Notes under the pieces: model-generated | Databases searched by the model: none | What the model was told of the DNA's origin: nothing | The model's input: only the letters and a program-made list of their open reading frames with translations | Assembly (NCBI RefSeq): GCF_035222375.1 | Contig: NC_085891.1 | Coordinates: 2,046,001 to 2,110,000 of the forward strand | DNA: 64,000 nt | Reading direction: 5' to 3' | Source of the DNA: Podospora pseudocomata | Taxonomy: Eukaryota > Ascomycota > Sordariomycetes > Sordariales > Podosporaceae | Position numbers and translations under genes: made by a program | Shown here: positions 10,871 through 23,200 of the stretch, piece after piece | Position numbering within the stretch: the first letter of the stretch is position 1 | Layout of the letters: each line of letters opens with the position of its first letter

Positions 10871-12931
10871 ATGAACGCCCCATCAAGCTCCTCCTCCTCC
10901 TCCCCCAAAATGGACCCCGAATCCGGCCCCTCCCCCTCCCACCTGAAAAACACCACCCTCACCTCCCTCACCTGGTCCTCCCTATCCCACGCAATCTCCA
11001 CGACCCCCATCCTCACCTCCTCAACGGGCCTCCTCCGCCCAGGCGAACTCCTAGCAGTAATGGGCCCCTCGGGCTCAGGCAAAACAACCCTCCTCAACCT
11101 CCTCTCCCGCCGCCTTTCCCCATCATCCCCCTCACCCATCCTCCTAAACGGAACCCCCCTCCCCCTCCCCCAATTCCAATCCCTGACCCGCTTCGTCGAA
11201 CAGACTGACTCCCTCATCGGGGCCCTAACCCCACGCGAGACCCTCCACTTTGCCTCACGGCTCTCAAGCGCGGGGATTAGCAAAAAAGAGAGGCGGGAAA
11301 GGGTAGAGGGTCTACTCGGGAGTTTTGGCCTGATCGAACAAGGCGATGTAGTAGTCGGAACTGTGACAAAAAAAGGGTTGAGCGGAGGGCAAAAGAGACG
11401 GTTGGGGGTTGCAAAGGAGGTTATCACCGGGCCGAGGGTGGTCATACTTGATGAGCCGACCAGCGGGCTTGATGGGAGGGGGGGGTGGGAGGTTGTCAAG
11501 TTTTTGAGGGGGTTGGCGAGGGAGAATAATGTGGGTACCCAGGTACTCTTCTGGTAGTGGTATGGGAATGATGCTAATCGGGGTGCAGTTGATTATTGTT
11601 GCGAGTATACACCAGCCTTCGACCGCGACGTTTGACCTGTTCGACAAGCTGTTGCTCTTGTCAGAGGGCAAGACGCATTATTTTGGTTCGGTGGAGGGGA
11701 TGGGGGGGTATTATGAGAGTCAACTTGGGATGGTCATGCCACGACATGTTAATCCTGCTGAGTGGTTGCTTGAGCAGACTAATATTGATTATGCCGATGA
11801 TAAAGAGGCTGCGAGGGCGAGGCTAGAGGAGATGCAGTCTGGCTGGGAGAGGTCGGATTTGAAGAAAAAGTTGGATGAGGATGTTGCTGCTGTTGCTGCT
11901 GGGGCGGAGAAGGGGGGGGATGAGCTTGTGTTGGGGGATGATGAGGCGAGAGACAAAAGGCCGGGGATGGCGAGTGTGGTTGTGACGCTGGTGCACAGGA
12001 GCTTTATCAAGAGTTATCGGGATGTGGTTGCCTATGGGATTAGGTTGGCGATGTATACTGGTATGTATCCCTCCTTTGGTTGATACAGGAGAAAACTAAC
12101 AGAGAAAGGTCTCGCCATAATGATGGGTACAGTCTGGCTCCGTCTGCCAGCCACACAAGACTCCATCATCCCCTTCACCAACTCCATCTTTTACGGCAGC
12201 GCCTTCCTCAGCTTCATGGCTGTGGCGTACTGTCCCGCCTACCTCGAAGATTACAACCAGTATGCCAAAGAGAAACGGAACGGGCTCTACGGCGCCACCG
12301 CCATGACGCTGTCAAACTTCCTCGTTGGGACACCATACCTCTTCCTCATCTCAGTCGTCTTCTCAATAATCAGCTACTGGCTCTCCAACTTCCAGCCTAC
12401 CGCCAAAGCCTTCTTCACCTGGGTCTTCTGGCTCTTCCTGGACTTGCTTGCCGCCGAAGGGCTGGTAGTCTTTATGGCCTCTCTCTTCCCGTCCTTTGTC
12501 ATCTCGTTGGCGCTGGTTGCGTTTGCCAATGGCTTGTGGATGAGCGTGGACGGGTTCATGGTGCCGCCGGGGACGTTGAATGTCTTTTGGAAATATGTTT
12601 TCCATTACTGGGACTATCAAAAGTATGTGTTTGAGAATATGATGATCAATGAGTTCAGTGAGAGGGTGTATACCTGCGCCGAGACGGCGGATGGGTGTCA
12701 ATGTGAGTATCTAGTATCCTGCATCCTGACATGAGAGAGAATAGAAAGCTGACAGGAAATGCAGGCATGTGGCAGACTGATCTGGCTGATCAATGCCTGA
12801 TCCGTGGAAAGGGAGTGTTGGATCAGTACGGATACAAGCCTGGGTATATGGGCAAGGATGTGGGCATCATGCTGGCCATCATTTTTGGATATCGGCTCGC
12901 GGGGTGGTTGGTGTTGAAGCTGAAGAAGTAG
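10871..12931 (+). CDS. ABCG (WHITE-type) half-transporter
   Basis: Membrane ATP-driven exporter of the ABCG/WHITE subfamily with nucleotide-binding domain first, then a membrane domain; 634 residues, the normal half-transporter length. Exons: 10871-11542, 11589-12060, 12109-12702 and 12765-12931; the phases match at each junction and the introns are 46-62 nt. Walker A is GPSGSGKTT, the signature is LSGGQKRR, Walker B is VVILDEPTSGLD, and the switch histidine is in ASIHQPS. After about residue 360 come the membrane segments (starts of the type LAIMMGTVWLRL, then GATAMTLSNFLVGTPYLFL and others). The protein ends in Lys residues. It must dimerise to work. Substrates of fungal members include sterols and xenobiotics; the sequence does not say which applies here. 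Confidence 0.93.
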
Positions 12932-13492
12932 TAGAAACGGCGGTTGTGATGTCAGCGCGGCCGTGTAAGTGGAACGGGTCCTGCATCAGACTGCAGACGC
13001 TGGGTGGTTGACAGATGCAATCTATCTATGCTTAAGGCCAAGTGCAGGCACTCATAGAATACAGAGTAGATACCCGCCAGACCATCGTCGAGCTTGATTC
13101 GAGTTGTGAAACAAAACGTACTCGGAGAAACGTAACTGCGTAACCGCCAGTACGTATCCGTAACGTGGGGAAGAACCCGACGGCCTGGTAACGGCGGGAG
13201 CTCTGACAGGGAATTGCGCACTGTGCCGCTAAATCGACAGGGCTGTAAACACGGCCCACCCGTCGCGTGCGAACGCGCTATGTCTTGACCTATTAACCCT
13301 GAACCTTCCCCATTCTTTTTTTTTCTTTCTCTTTGTCTCTTTTCCACATTTTCGCCATTTTTATTCCTCGGAAACTGCTTCCGATGCGTTTCTAGATGAT
13401 CCAAGGGTAGTTCAGAAAGTAATCCGCCAAAAAATTCCCCCACTGCCAGCTTTTGAGGCCGTCTAGAAAAGTGACAACGGCCGCCTCTTCCG
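12932..13492. other. Intergenic, promoter of the following gene
   Basis: 560 bp between two plus-strand genes. It contains a T/C-rich stretch at about 13310-13340, common just upstream of fungal transcription starts. No gene seen. Confidence 0.4.
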
Positions 13493-15379
13493 ATGGCGTC
13501 GTTGTCTAGCACATCGCCCCTCATAACCCTGGGCACGACTATCTCGACTCCCAGTTCGCACCACACGGCTCGAACAGATGGGGACAACGCCGGCGACACG
13601 TCTGCTCTTACGAGTGTGGATGACTTGGACGACGACGATGACCAGCTGTTACCTCCGCCCTATCGAGATGCAGCCCAGCTACCGTTTATGATTAAGAACC
13701 AGTTACAGATCCACCTGGAGGAGAAGATGTGTATGTCTTTTGCTCCTTTGTTTTGTTGACTTGGTTCCCTTCTCCTAACTTTCCCTCCCTTGACAGACCC
13801 TGAGACCCTGAACATGCTCCACGCCCTCCTCTCCAACTGCGCCAGCTTCTCCCCACCCTCGAAAGAGCAAGGCTCCCAACCACCACAGAGAGTCTACGTT
13901 CCCCCACCACACCAACTCGCCTTCATCAGCAGTCTCGCAATCCACCCGCGGTTCACCTCGGCCCCACCAGACGTCGAAACGACCACCCCGCCGGTGCGCG
14001 ACGGCGCCGCTGCCCTCTCCTACCTCCGAGGTCTGCTGTCTATCGTCGGCCCAATAAACGCCAACTTTCGACAAGCATTCGAGTTCAAACCACCTCCATC
14101 ATCCTCCCATGACAGGAGATCAAGAAGGGGAGATGTGTTTGGTAACTGGTCAACCAGTGGCATGAGCGGAGCAGATAGTGACGCTTCCTCTTCTGATGTC
14201 ATGACTGGTACCTTTGCCAGAGAAGGAGTCATCTGGCACCGCGCGAGTGATTTCTGGTCGGTGCTAGGGTGGTCATTTTGGTGCGCTGCGTTTGTGCCAG
14301 GGAGGTGGAAGTATTGGAAGCCGTGGTTGGAGTTTGTGGTTACGGTACTGGAGCAGGATTGGAATGATCGGTTGGCGATGGATAAGAAGACGACGACGGC
14401 GGGTGATGAGCCGTATCCCAATTTGAAGGGGAGTTTGTTGGTGGCTTATCTGGAGGATATCACCAAGGCGAGGAAAACCGTGCAAAAGGAGGTGATGAAG
14501 GCTTTGACTTTTGCCTTGGAGGCTGGGGATAGGAAGGTGTATGGGGAGGTTTTCACGAATGAAGAGTTGGTTGGGCCGAGGACTATTAAGAGGAAGAGGG
14601 CGGATACAACGCTGGATCTGGAGAATGGCTGCTTCGGGGACTATGATGACGATGACTCGGACTTGGAGAATGAGGGGGACAGTCAGGAGCTGCCTTGCAG
14701 TTCTGCCAGGTCTGCGCCGGGGGTACAGAAAAGGACGAAGAAGGCGATGGAAAGCGATGCGGGCCCGAGGCCGGCTGCGTTTCGTTTGCCCGATGGAGTC
14801 GCCGAGACCATCCCATTCCGACTACGAATATTCCGTCTTTTATCGGCAGCGGCCCATTATCTCCGCGACGTATCCTTTCCTACTTCTGAGCTTTACCAGA
14901 GCTTCTCGTACAAGGTCAGGACTTCACCGCTGCCTGTTTTTGAGCTCTTTCTCAAAGCACACAACGACCTGCCTGATTTTGCCAAAGTACCGCTCTACAG
15001 GAATGTTCTGGACGGTTTACTGCCGCCGAACGGCCTGCCGGATCCCGACCGTGTGGACCGCGACACGAATAGCCGGGATGACATCTCTGCTCTCGAGGTT
15101 ATGATGCAGAAGTGCTTCTTGCCGTTCCCGGCTGGGAGGATCACGGCCGAGGATAATGCCAAGTTGTCGATTGTGTTGGAGAATATGCTGTGGGTCTTGT
15201 ATCTGGCGGGGGACATCACGGACGCGGCCGGTCTCGGGAAGGCGATTGAGACGGGGATCAAGGCGAGGGAGGCCAAGATTAAGGGGAGGGGGAGGGCGGG
15301 TGGAGTTGATAGGTTGGGGAGGGAGATGCTCGCGAGGTCGAGTAATAATCTGAGGGTGTTTGCGAGGATTCTCGGTTGA
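13493..15379 (+). CDS. Hypothetical protein, function unknown
   Basis: 606 residues in two exons, 13493-13730 and 13797-15379; the intron is GT-AG and the joined sequence reads LEEKMYPETLNMLHALLSN. I do not recognise a family. The N-terminus is Ser/Thr-rich with an acidic run (DDLDDDDD). The body is globular and helix-rich, with aromatic stretches such as WSFWCAAFVPGRWKYWKPW. The centre has a basic patch (IKRKRAD) followed by an acidic loop, and the C-terminal third is again helical (LRIFRLLSAAAHYLRDV). No signal peptide or clear membrane helix was seen. The basic and acidic mix suggests a nuclear protein, but that is only a guess. Codon use matches the neighbours, so it looks like a real host gene. 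Confidence 0.75.
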
Positions 15380-15910
15380 GGGTGATTTGTCTGCTTATTA
15401 CACGCGTTCACTTCCAAGCGCATTTTTATTGTTGGTTTTTGACTTTTTGATACCCCCTCTGTATGGGAAAAGCATGGGCTATTATTTGACGGGATTCTTG
15501 CGGTTTTCTACTTGATGGTTTATCATTTGATGGGTGGTATGGTATGACTGGAGATCACAGGCGCGATGATCAGGGCGCATCATTGCTCTTACAATTAATC
15601 ATGTTAGATGGAGGACTGTGTGTACATTTTTATTTCTACTGTTTTCGGGTAGATAGATGTCTTGACCGAATACCTCGTGGGACTCGTTCGGCCTGCAAAA
15701 CTGGTTTCAACCCACGCTTTAGAATGGAAGCGGGGATTGGTGCTGCTCTTGGCGGTCTATCGAGTACGGTGGTTATATACATAGTGTTGTACAGTTGAGA
15801 GGTGATGTAGAGACCAAGGCTATGCGTGCTTTTCCTACGCCAAACTCCTTTCCACCCCCCCAACACATCTCTTATTTCCTTCTCATGACATGTCCCTCTC
15901 CGTTCCAATA
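15380..15910. other. Intergenic between convergent genes
   Basis: 530 bp holding the two 3' ends. No gene seen. Confidence 0.4.
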
Positions 15911-16525
15911 TCATGGCTTCTTCGCCGCCCCCGGCGTCCACCCCTGAGGCTGCCACTCCTCCCCGGGCCCAGCCCTCTTCTGCCTCCACGGATCAACCTT
16001 TTTCTTCCCCCCAACCAAAATCTCGCCTTCCCCTTGTTCAACCTGTTTCTTCATCCCCTCCCAAACCTCCTCCCTCTTGACCTCCTTGGGCACTTTTTGT
16101 TGTTCATCCTCCTTCTTCTCAACCCACATCCCGCTCCCCTCCAACGCTGGCTTCCTCTGTTTCCCCCCAACCCCATCCTCAATATATTTAGCCTTGGCCT
16201 CCCACCTCCTGTCCGCCTCTGCCGCCAAAATCTTGAGTCTTTCTTGTCTGATAACGTCTGCTTGCTGTTCTTCAATGGTGGGCGGGTCAGGCCGGGTGTG
16301 ACGCAGCCACTGGTGCCACGCGGGCGGGATCTTGACCTCGGAGTGGTGGAGTTTGAGGGCAGGGTTGGGGCGGAGGATACGGCGCCAGCGGTCTGGGTTG
16401 GGGTTGCCGCGGTCGTGGAACTCCCAGTAGGTGTTGCCTGAGAGATCTTTGCCTACTAGGAAGTGGCGGCGCCAGGGGAGGCGGAGGGATTGGAATTTTT
16501 GGACGAGGGAGAGGGGTTGGGACAT
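15911..16525 (-). CDS. NADH dehydrogenase assembly factor, NDUFAF2 / NDUFA12 family
   Basis: A single exon encoding 204 residues. The N-terminal part, with RRHFLVGKDLSGNTYWEF followed by RRILRPNPA and IPPAWHQWLRHTRPDPPT, is the signature of the NDUFA12/NDUFAF2 (mimitin, B17.2L) family, which acts on respiratory complex I at the mitochondrial inner membrane. The long charged tail (Lys/Glu-rich, residues about 120-204) and the length favour the assembly factor over the smaller structural subunit NDUFA12. I chose the ATG at 16525 because it opens directly into the conserved domain; an upstream in-frame start would add about 68 low-complexity residues. A second complex I gene lies at 56998. Confidence 0.85.
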   Translation of the reverse strand: MSQPLSLVQKFQSLRLPWRRHFLVGKDLSGNTYWEFHDRGNPNPDRWRRILRPNPALKLHHSEVKIPPAWHQWLRHTRPDPPTIEEQQADVIRQERLKILAAEADRRWEAKAKYIEDGVGGKQRKPALEGSGMWVEKKEDEQQKVPKEVKREEVWEGMKKQVEQGEGEILVGGKKKVDPWRQKRAGPGEEWQPQGWTPGAAKKP

Positions 16526-17496
16526 TTTGACCTCTATATACAGGGTGGGCGAGGCAGTAAAGAAAAGAGCGGTTTTGTGAGTGTGTAATACAGGGAGGTG
16601 AGGGTGGTGATGTTCGCGACGCGGTTCGCGATAATTTCTTTGGTGGTGAACAGCTACGGTGGAATAATTTGATCGAGTGACGTCGTTGCCAAGGGGTGGG
16701 ATTTGGATGGGTTTAAAACTAGTGGGCACGGCATGGAAAAAGCGGGCATGATTACTTTGGACGGGGTCCTCTTGGATTCTAGTGTGGACAGATACTACAA
16801 AAAGGGGTAGATAGGTGGATTAGATCGTGAATGATCATCAACAGACTCCTCAATTGCCGTGAGAAGGCATTGTAAGATGGTCAACATGCAACTCAAACTC
16901 AATGAGCTACGCAGGAGATCAACATCGAATATCCTATCCAGAAAGCTTAATCCCAGCCACATATTATTAGCCTCCCCCACACTCCCCTCCCAGCGCACAG
17001 ACAAACCTGTGTGGCTGGAGTTAAACCTTCCCGCCAAGCCATAAATGAGGGGCAGCACCCAGGCACACCAAGGCACGGCAAGGGATGTCCCCTGAAGAGG
17101 GCGCCCTGAAGAATGCCCGCAATCTCACAAGAGACATGGCCCGCGACGACAAGCCTCACCACACCACATCTCGGTTGCCGACCTTCTCCCAATTTGCTGA
17201 AATAGACACGAACAAACGAGGCCCCGCAGCTTCATTTCACGGCCCGTCGCCAGACTAATTAACCTACCCTGAAAAACTAGGGGACATCCGCTGCCAAAAT
17301 TATCCATCTTTTAGGGGATAGGAGAGAGAGAGAGATCCGCTGACGCAACTGGCCCCGAACGGACTGCTTACCTGTTCTCACGACCCGAGACTCCCGGACT
17401 TTTTGTTGAACAGCTTGGAAAAGGAAAACATATTTTGTACACGAACAACACTTGCTTGAGAGAGAAACAATCCAGAAATCAACATTTGCCAAAAAC
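16526..17496. other. Divergent promoter region
   Basis: 970 bp between the divergently transcribed complex I factor and CH-domain gene. It contains a short GA repeat near 17322-17335. No gene supported. Confidence 0.4.
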
Positions 17497-19865
17497 ATGG
17501 CGTCCGTGACATCGCTAGACGGCGACTTGCGCCGGTTGCGCCTGGAGAAGTACACGCCCGCCGCTGCGACCGAGGCAAAGCAATGGATAGAGAGTGTCAT
17601 CGGCGAGACCTTGCCCGGAAAAGACCTGCTCGAGGGACTCAAAGATGGTGTTGCTTTGTGCAAGTAAGTCTGCCGCCGCACTGGTAACCTGTTATACAAC
17701 AGTTCGAAGGTTGACTAACACGTGCCCGGCCCCCTAGACTCGTCAACCTCGCCATCGGTCCTCCAGGAGTCAAGTGCAAGAAATCCGCCATGCCTTTTGT
17801 TCAGATGGAAAACATCTCCCACTTTCTCCGCGCCTGCCAAACACCACCTCTCAACCTCCAACAGCACGACATGTTTCTGACTGTCGACCTCTACGAGCGA
17901 AAAGATCCCGCCCAGGTCCTCCAGTGCCTTGGTGCTTTCAGCCGGGCGGCCAACGCTGCCAACCCAGACACCTTTCCCAATCCGATCGGTCCCAAAGCCA
18001 AGAACCCGGCGCTGTTAAGTCCACAACCGACGGGTTACAATACTCCTCCACTTATACGTGGCCGGGGGAATTCCAATGCTAGTAATACCTCGTCTTCGGT
18101 GTATGGCAGGGGAACGCCGTCATTATCGGCATCGAGAACAGGGGGTGACGACGGACCATGGGGCCGGGCCAAGTCCCCAACGAACGGTGCAACTTCTCCT
18201 GGTGTTAGTAGCTGGAGTAAGAAGGAGCACGAAGGCGCCACATCTCCGGCCTGGAACATCGCCCAGTATGGCTACATGGGCGGTGCCAACCAGAATAACC
18301 TAGGGATCGCCTTTGGTGGCAGGAGGCAGATCACTAGTGCTGGTCCTGCAGTCCCAAGCTTGTACGAGAAGGAGAAGAAGAGAAAGGAGGAGGCCGAGAA
18401 GCTGAGGCTACAACAAGAAGAGGAGGAGCGCAAGAAGAAGGCGGAACTCGAAGCGGAAGAAGCACGGGCCAAGAAGGAAGAGGAGCGAAGGTGGGAAGAG
18501 GAGGCCAAGCGGATCAGGGAAGAAGAGCGGAGGAAAATTGAAGAGGAGAAAAGACGGTGGGAGGAGGAGGAACGGCAGTGGAAGATGACAGAGGAAAAGA
18601 GGCGCAAAGAGGAGGCCGAAGCTGAAAGGCGGTTGCAGGAGGAACGTGCGAAGGCTCGACAGCAAAAGAGCGGGTCCGAGCTTCGTGGTCAGTACTTGAG
18701 CCAATATCAAGCGGGTCAGGAGTCATCAGATAAGGAACGCATCAGACAGCTCGAAGAAGAGCTTGCAAAGGCACGAGAGAGGGAGGCCCAGTATGAGCGG
18801 GAACGTCAGGGGCGGTCTCGCGGACATGGGAACAGGGATGCCAAGAAGGCGAGGTCTCGATCTCGCAGCCGGCCTGCTGCTGCGGACAAGGTGAGCAGAC
18901 AGGACTCGTGGAGTGTGAGGGATGAGCAGAACTTTGCTTCGAAATCGTGGCACCATCACCAAAACGAGGTCGACATTGAAGAGGAACCTCCGTTGAGCCC
19001 ACCGCTTCCATCACAGTCACCGAGACCACTCCCCGACCCGGCAAAGGTTAAGACCCATCGCACGGGAGAGAAGTCGTCTTTGCCACCACCGACTTTGCCC
19101 ATCAGGAAGCAGCCTACTGGTAGTCAACCGCTTCCCATCGCGAAGCAGCACACCGGTTCTCGCCCTCTTCCTGATCCGACTACTTACTCCGCGACAACAT
19201 CCCCAGAATCAACCCGACAACTTCCCACCCCTGGGTCGGCTGGTAGTAACAACCGCAGCCCGTTTGCAAAGCCAACCAGCCCTCGCTCCTCCAAACAAAC
19301 CACCAGCCCCTTTTCCACTAAACCAACTACCACACCCTTCTCAACCAAACCGCCCACCAACTCCCCCTTTACATCCAAACCAACAACCAACTCCCCCTTT
19401 GTATCCAAATCCCCCTTTGCCAAACCCGCCCCCCAACCCACCTCTCGCACCGACAGGTACCTCTCCTCCAACCCCGCCCCCCTCCACTCCCCCCCTACTT
19501 CAACCTTTGTCAAAGAACTTGCCGGGACGGTAGACGAACAAGCAGAGGAGGATCGCCGCCGTCAACAAGCCCAGAAACAGACAAAGGCTGCCGGGTGGGC
19601 TAGCAAGTCCCTCTTGGAAAAGGAGATGGAGCTGGAGAGACAGAGACAAAAGGAGTGGGAAGAGAGCCAGAAGGAAACGGCCAAGGCGGTCAGGACGGCG
19701 GATGGGGTGGAGGGGATTGGAGGTGGGATAGGGGGTAGGTGGGATGTGGGACAGTGGAGTGGGTATACGGGGGGTGATGGGCAGAATAAGGGCGGGCAGG
19801 GGATTGGGGCCAATAGGAGGCAGATTGTGGGGCCTAGGCCGCTGCCGGGGAATGGGGGGAGGTGA
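17497..19865 (+). CDS. Calponin-homology / coiled-coil actin-binding protein (transgelin-like N-terminus)
   Basis: 764 residues; exons 17497-17663 and 17738-19865. Residues about 15-145 form one calponin-homology domain of the transgelin/Scp1 type (EAKQWIESVIGETLPGKDL, LKDGVALCKLVNLA, then QMENISHFLRAC and DLYERKDPAQVLQCLGA), which binds actin filaments in known members. Scp1 itself is only about 200 residues; here a long tail follows. It has a strongly charged Glu/Lys/Arg coiled coil (about 195-330), an RS-rich basic patch (near 355), and a Pro/Ser/Thr-rich region with a repeated SPF-x-x-KP motif (about 490-560). Start: ATG 17497 has an AAAACATGG context; an in-frame ATG lies 45 nt upstream. 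Likely role: cytoskeletal cross-linker or scaffold at actin patches or septa (inference). Confidence 0.85.
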
Positions 19866-20291
19866 GTGTAGAGGTTTTGGTAATGGGGGGGAGGGCTGAT
19901 GATTTTCATTTGTAAAGGGAGGATAGAGAATACCCGGTTTGGGATGGTCAGAATGATACTAGTTTTCTGTCAAAGATACTTTTGTCAGGTTAGGCGTGGT
20001 GTGTGTGTGGGTGGGTGATAATAGATGACAATCCAGCAGAGAGTGTTTAGGCTTTGTAGAGATGATTTTTGATATTTTTCACTTTCGCTCCTATGTTAAC
20101 ACCCCTACTCCGACAGGCATGAAGAATATGACGTGACAACAAGGCAAACAATGCTTTTCCAACCATGCCGAACCAAACCACAAGACGCCGTCGCTCCCAT
20201 AACTCCCAACCATGCATGGCTTATAAACAACCCCTTCCCTCCCATATCATACAACCCACCACCCCATATCTCACATCCCCCCACTGACCAA
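19866..20291. other. Intergenic between convergent genes
   Basis: 426 bp containing the two 3' ends; C-rich on the right. No gene seen. Confidence 0.4.
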
Positions 20292-23200
20292 CTACCTAGT
20301 AAAATCCCACTGCACCCTCTCCCTCCCCTTTTCCCTCCCCCCATCCCATTTTTTACTCCCTCCACTCCCACTCCCCCCAGGCCAACTCTTGTACCTGACC
20401 CCCTCCAACGCCTCCCTCACCATGACCGGCTCTCGCTGCCCGTACCTCGCCGCCCCCGGCAGCAGCTTAGCACTGGCACTATACGGCTTTTTGAGAATCT
20501 TGACCGGCACCTTGGGGATGTATTTCTCTCTCTGAGCTTCTCCCCTTGTCTCCCTTAATATCTCCCTAAACTCTGCCTCGTCGTTTGCGATCTGCGCCCT
20601 GATGAACCTGAGCTTGGACTTCTCGTCTTCTTGGGCGTGTTCCTCCTCCTGGAGCTGTTCCATCACCGGTTTGCGGGGGACATACTTGATGTGATTGACT
20701 CGCGGAGCATATGTTGGGTCGGGGGTTATAGTTGGGTCCAACCGGGCGAGGGAGCCTTTGGAGAGGAGTTGGTTGATGTCGACTGTTTCCCCTGGTGGGA
20801 TGGGGATTGGGTTGGAGGGGGTGATGCATGGCATGTCGACTTCTTTTCTTAGGACGGTGTCAATGTCTACCGCGGAGAAGAAGGCGCACGATTGGGGGAG
20901 GTCGTGGATGCCGACTTGCTGGGCAAACATTGCCCTCGTCCAGAGGTTGGATATTTGAAGCGCCATCGCAGCGCGGTACTTGTCGTGTTCTTGGACCAGA
21001 TATCGAATCTCGTCGTGGACCGTGATGGCGAGTCGGCAGGCAATGTTGAATCTCCGGGTGAGGTAGTCCATTGAGACGATGAGGAGGTGGAGGTAGTCGA
21101 CTCCAGAAGACTGAATGGCCCAGTTGATTCTCGAGGTCAGATACCCCCCCTTTGACAAAAACCTCGCAGTCAACGCCTCGGTGATGCCCGCCCCCAACAC
21201 GGGGGTGCGAGGGTGGGATTGCTCGGCGAATTCCTCCAGCTTGTTGAACACAAACGACTCTGTCCCTCCGCGCCAAAAGGGGCGTTTATACAGGGACTTG
21301 CGATTGGTTTTTGTGCCCTTTGTCGTGGCGTATAGCTTGCCGGCGATGTCGAGTGTTTCCTGCTCGGAAAGGGAGGGGTTGAATTGCCTGAGGAGCTGGC
21401 CGGCGAATTTTAGGCCCGCACCGTAAATACGCCCATAGTTGAACACCTTGGCGTCGTTGCGGGTGATGCCCAAAATGGCGGCGGTGCGGGAGTGGAGGTC
21501 GGTGCCTTGGGCCTTGGTGCCCTCCAATGTCATGAACCCGATGGCATTCCCGCCGTGGAGTTTAAACGTTGCGTCTCCCACCACAGAGGCGATCCAAAGC
21601 TCTTCTGAATCAACGTCGGCGCCGACAAAGACGTACCCCGGTGGAGCGCGGACCATGGCTTTGAGCTCGGAACCGACGCGGTTCTTTTTTGCGTTGGAGG
21701 CCGTGAGCCAGGTGTTTTCTACCGCGCGGCGGGTCACGGTGCCCATGGGGATGACCTGAGGAAGAATAAACCCTGGTGTTGGGGCATCCTCGGGGAGGTC
21801 TTTGGGGCGGACAGGCTCGGGGAGGTTGGACTCGTACACCACCAGCTGAGACATGATCCTGTCGCGGGAGCTGATCCAGTAGGAGCAAGAAGCGTTCATC
21901 TCCAGGGCCTCTTTGGCATAGTCGTACTCCGACGACAACGTCCCCTTTTCGAAATAGCTGAGATAGCTCTTTGCCATGGGGTTGGTGCAGCGAGCCGTGG
22001 GACCGTCCTTGTGTGGCAGCTTGAAGTAGGCGTGTTTTGTGTCCTCCTTGACGGCCAAGACTGTCTCCCCCTCGAAATCACAGGGCTTCATCTGCTTGTC
22101 GATGTACTTCTTCATATCGGCCAAGGGCACTCTAAAGGTCCAGCCATGCTTATCCGACCAAAACAACGGGTGTCCATCCCAGGACAGCCGGAGAAGAAGT
22201 GGTGCAATTCTTGTTCGCACAGTGAGGTTGATAGGGCCTTTAGCCTTGGGAAACAGATTTCTATACCAATTTGGCTCCCCTGGCATCTTTTGGTTCTTGT
22301 ATTCTCTCGGGGGGCTGGTCGGAGTCCCCTTGGTCATCTTGACCTCCTGTCCAGACCAGTCCAGCTGCGACATCCAGGGATCAGTACTCCACTTCTCGGG
22401 CTGCTTTTTGATTTCGCGAGCCTTGTCTGTAAGGGCAACCAACCGCTCCCGGACACCATCAGATAGCTTCCTGTACGTGGCTTCCGCATTGGCGATGTAA
22501 GAGTCCCATGTTTTGTTGACGGGCAAAATCACATTCGATAGATGCCTCAACGCAGCGAAGCTAACAGGATGTGGGCAGACACGAAGAAAGTTGGGAAACA
22601 CCACTTGGTAGACACGATGGGTGATGGCCACATCAGCAGCGCAGTAAGTCATAAGCTCATCCAGCTGCTGGTTGATGCCATCCCGGTCAAACTCGCCGAA
22701 AGCGTTGCGGGCTTCTTTGTCGATTGTGACGCCGAGGTGGAACTGTGCAACATCCCGCAGTGAATTGATCGAACTCCTTTCCACCCAAAGTTCTTCCTCC
22801 TGGGCCGAAAACGCACCATTGTTCAACAATTCGACGAGCTCGGCATTGCTCGACTCCTTGGCGATCTTGTCCCGAAACTCGCGGTCCTTCCTGTGCTTCA
22901 TCCACGTTGGTCGTTGTTGCGAACACATGCCATTGACAGCAACGTGCAATGACATGGTGTCCAGGAACGAATTCCTCGTCTGTCTCAGGCTGTATTCCTC
23001 CAATATCCTCGCCCGATCGTATCCGATATTGTGCCCTATTATCACCCGCTCTTTTGTTGGATCGCCCACCGGAATGAGCTGATGTTCGTTTTCTGTCTCG
23101 CCCAACAGCCACGGCGACAACCAGGCATACCAAGCATCGGCCGTCGCAGCGCAGGCCATGACGGCGTACGGGCTTTCTTTCCACATGACCTCGGTGTCAA

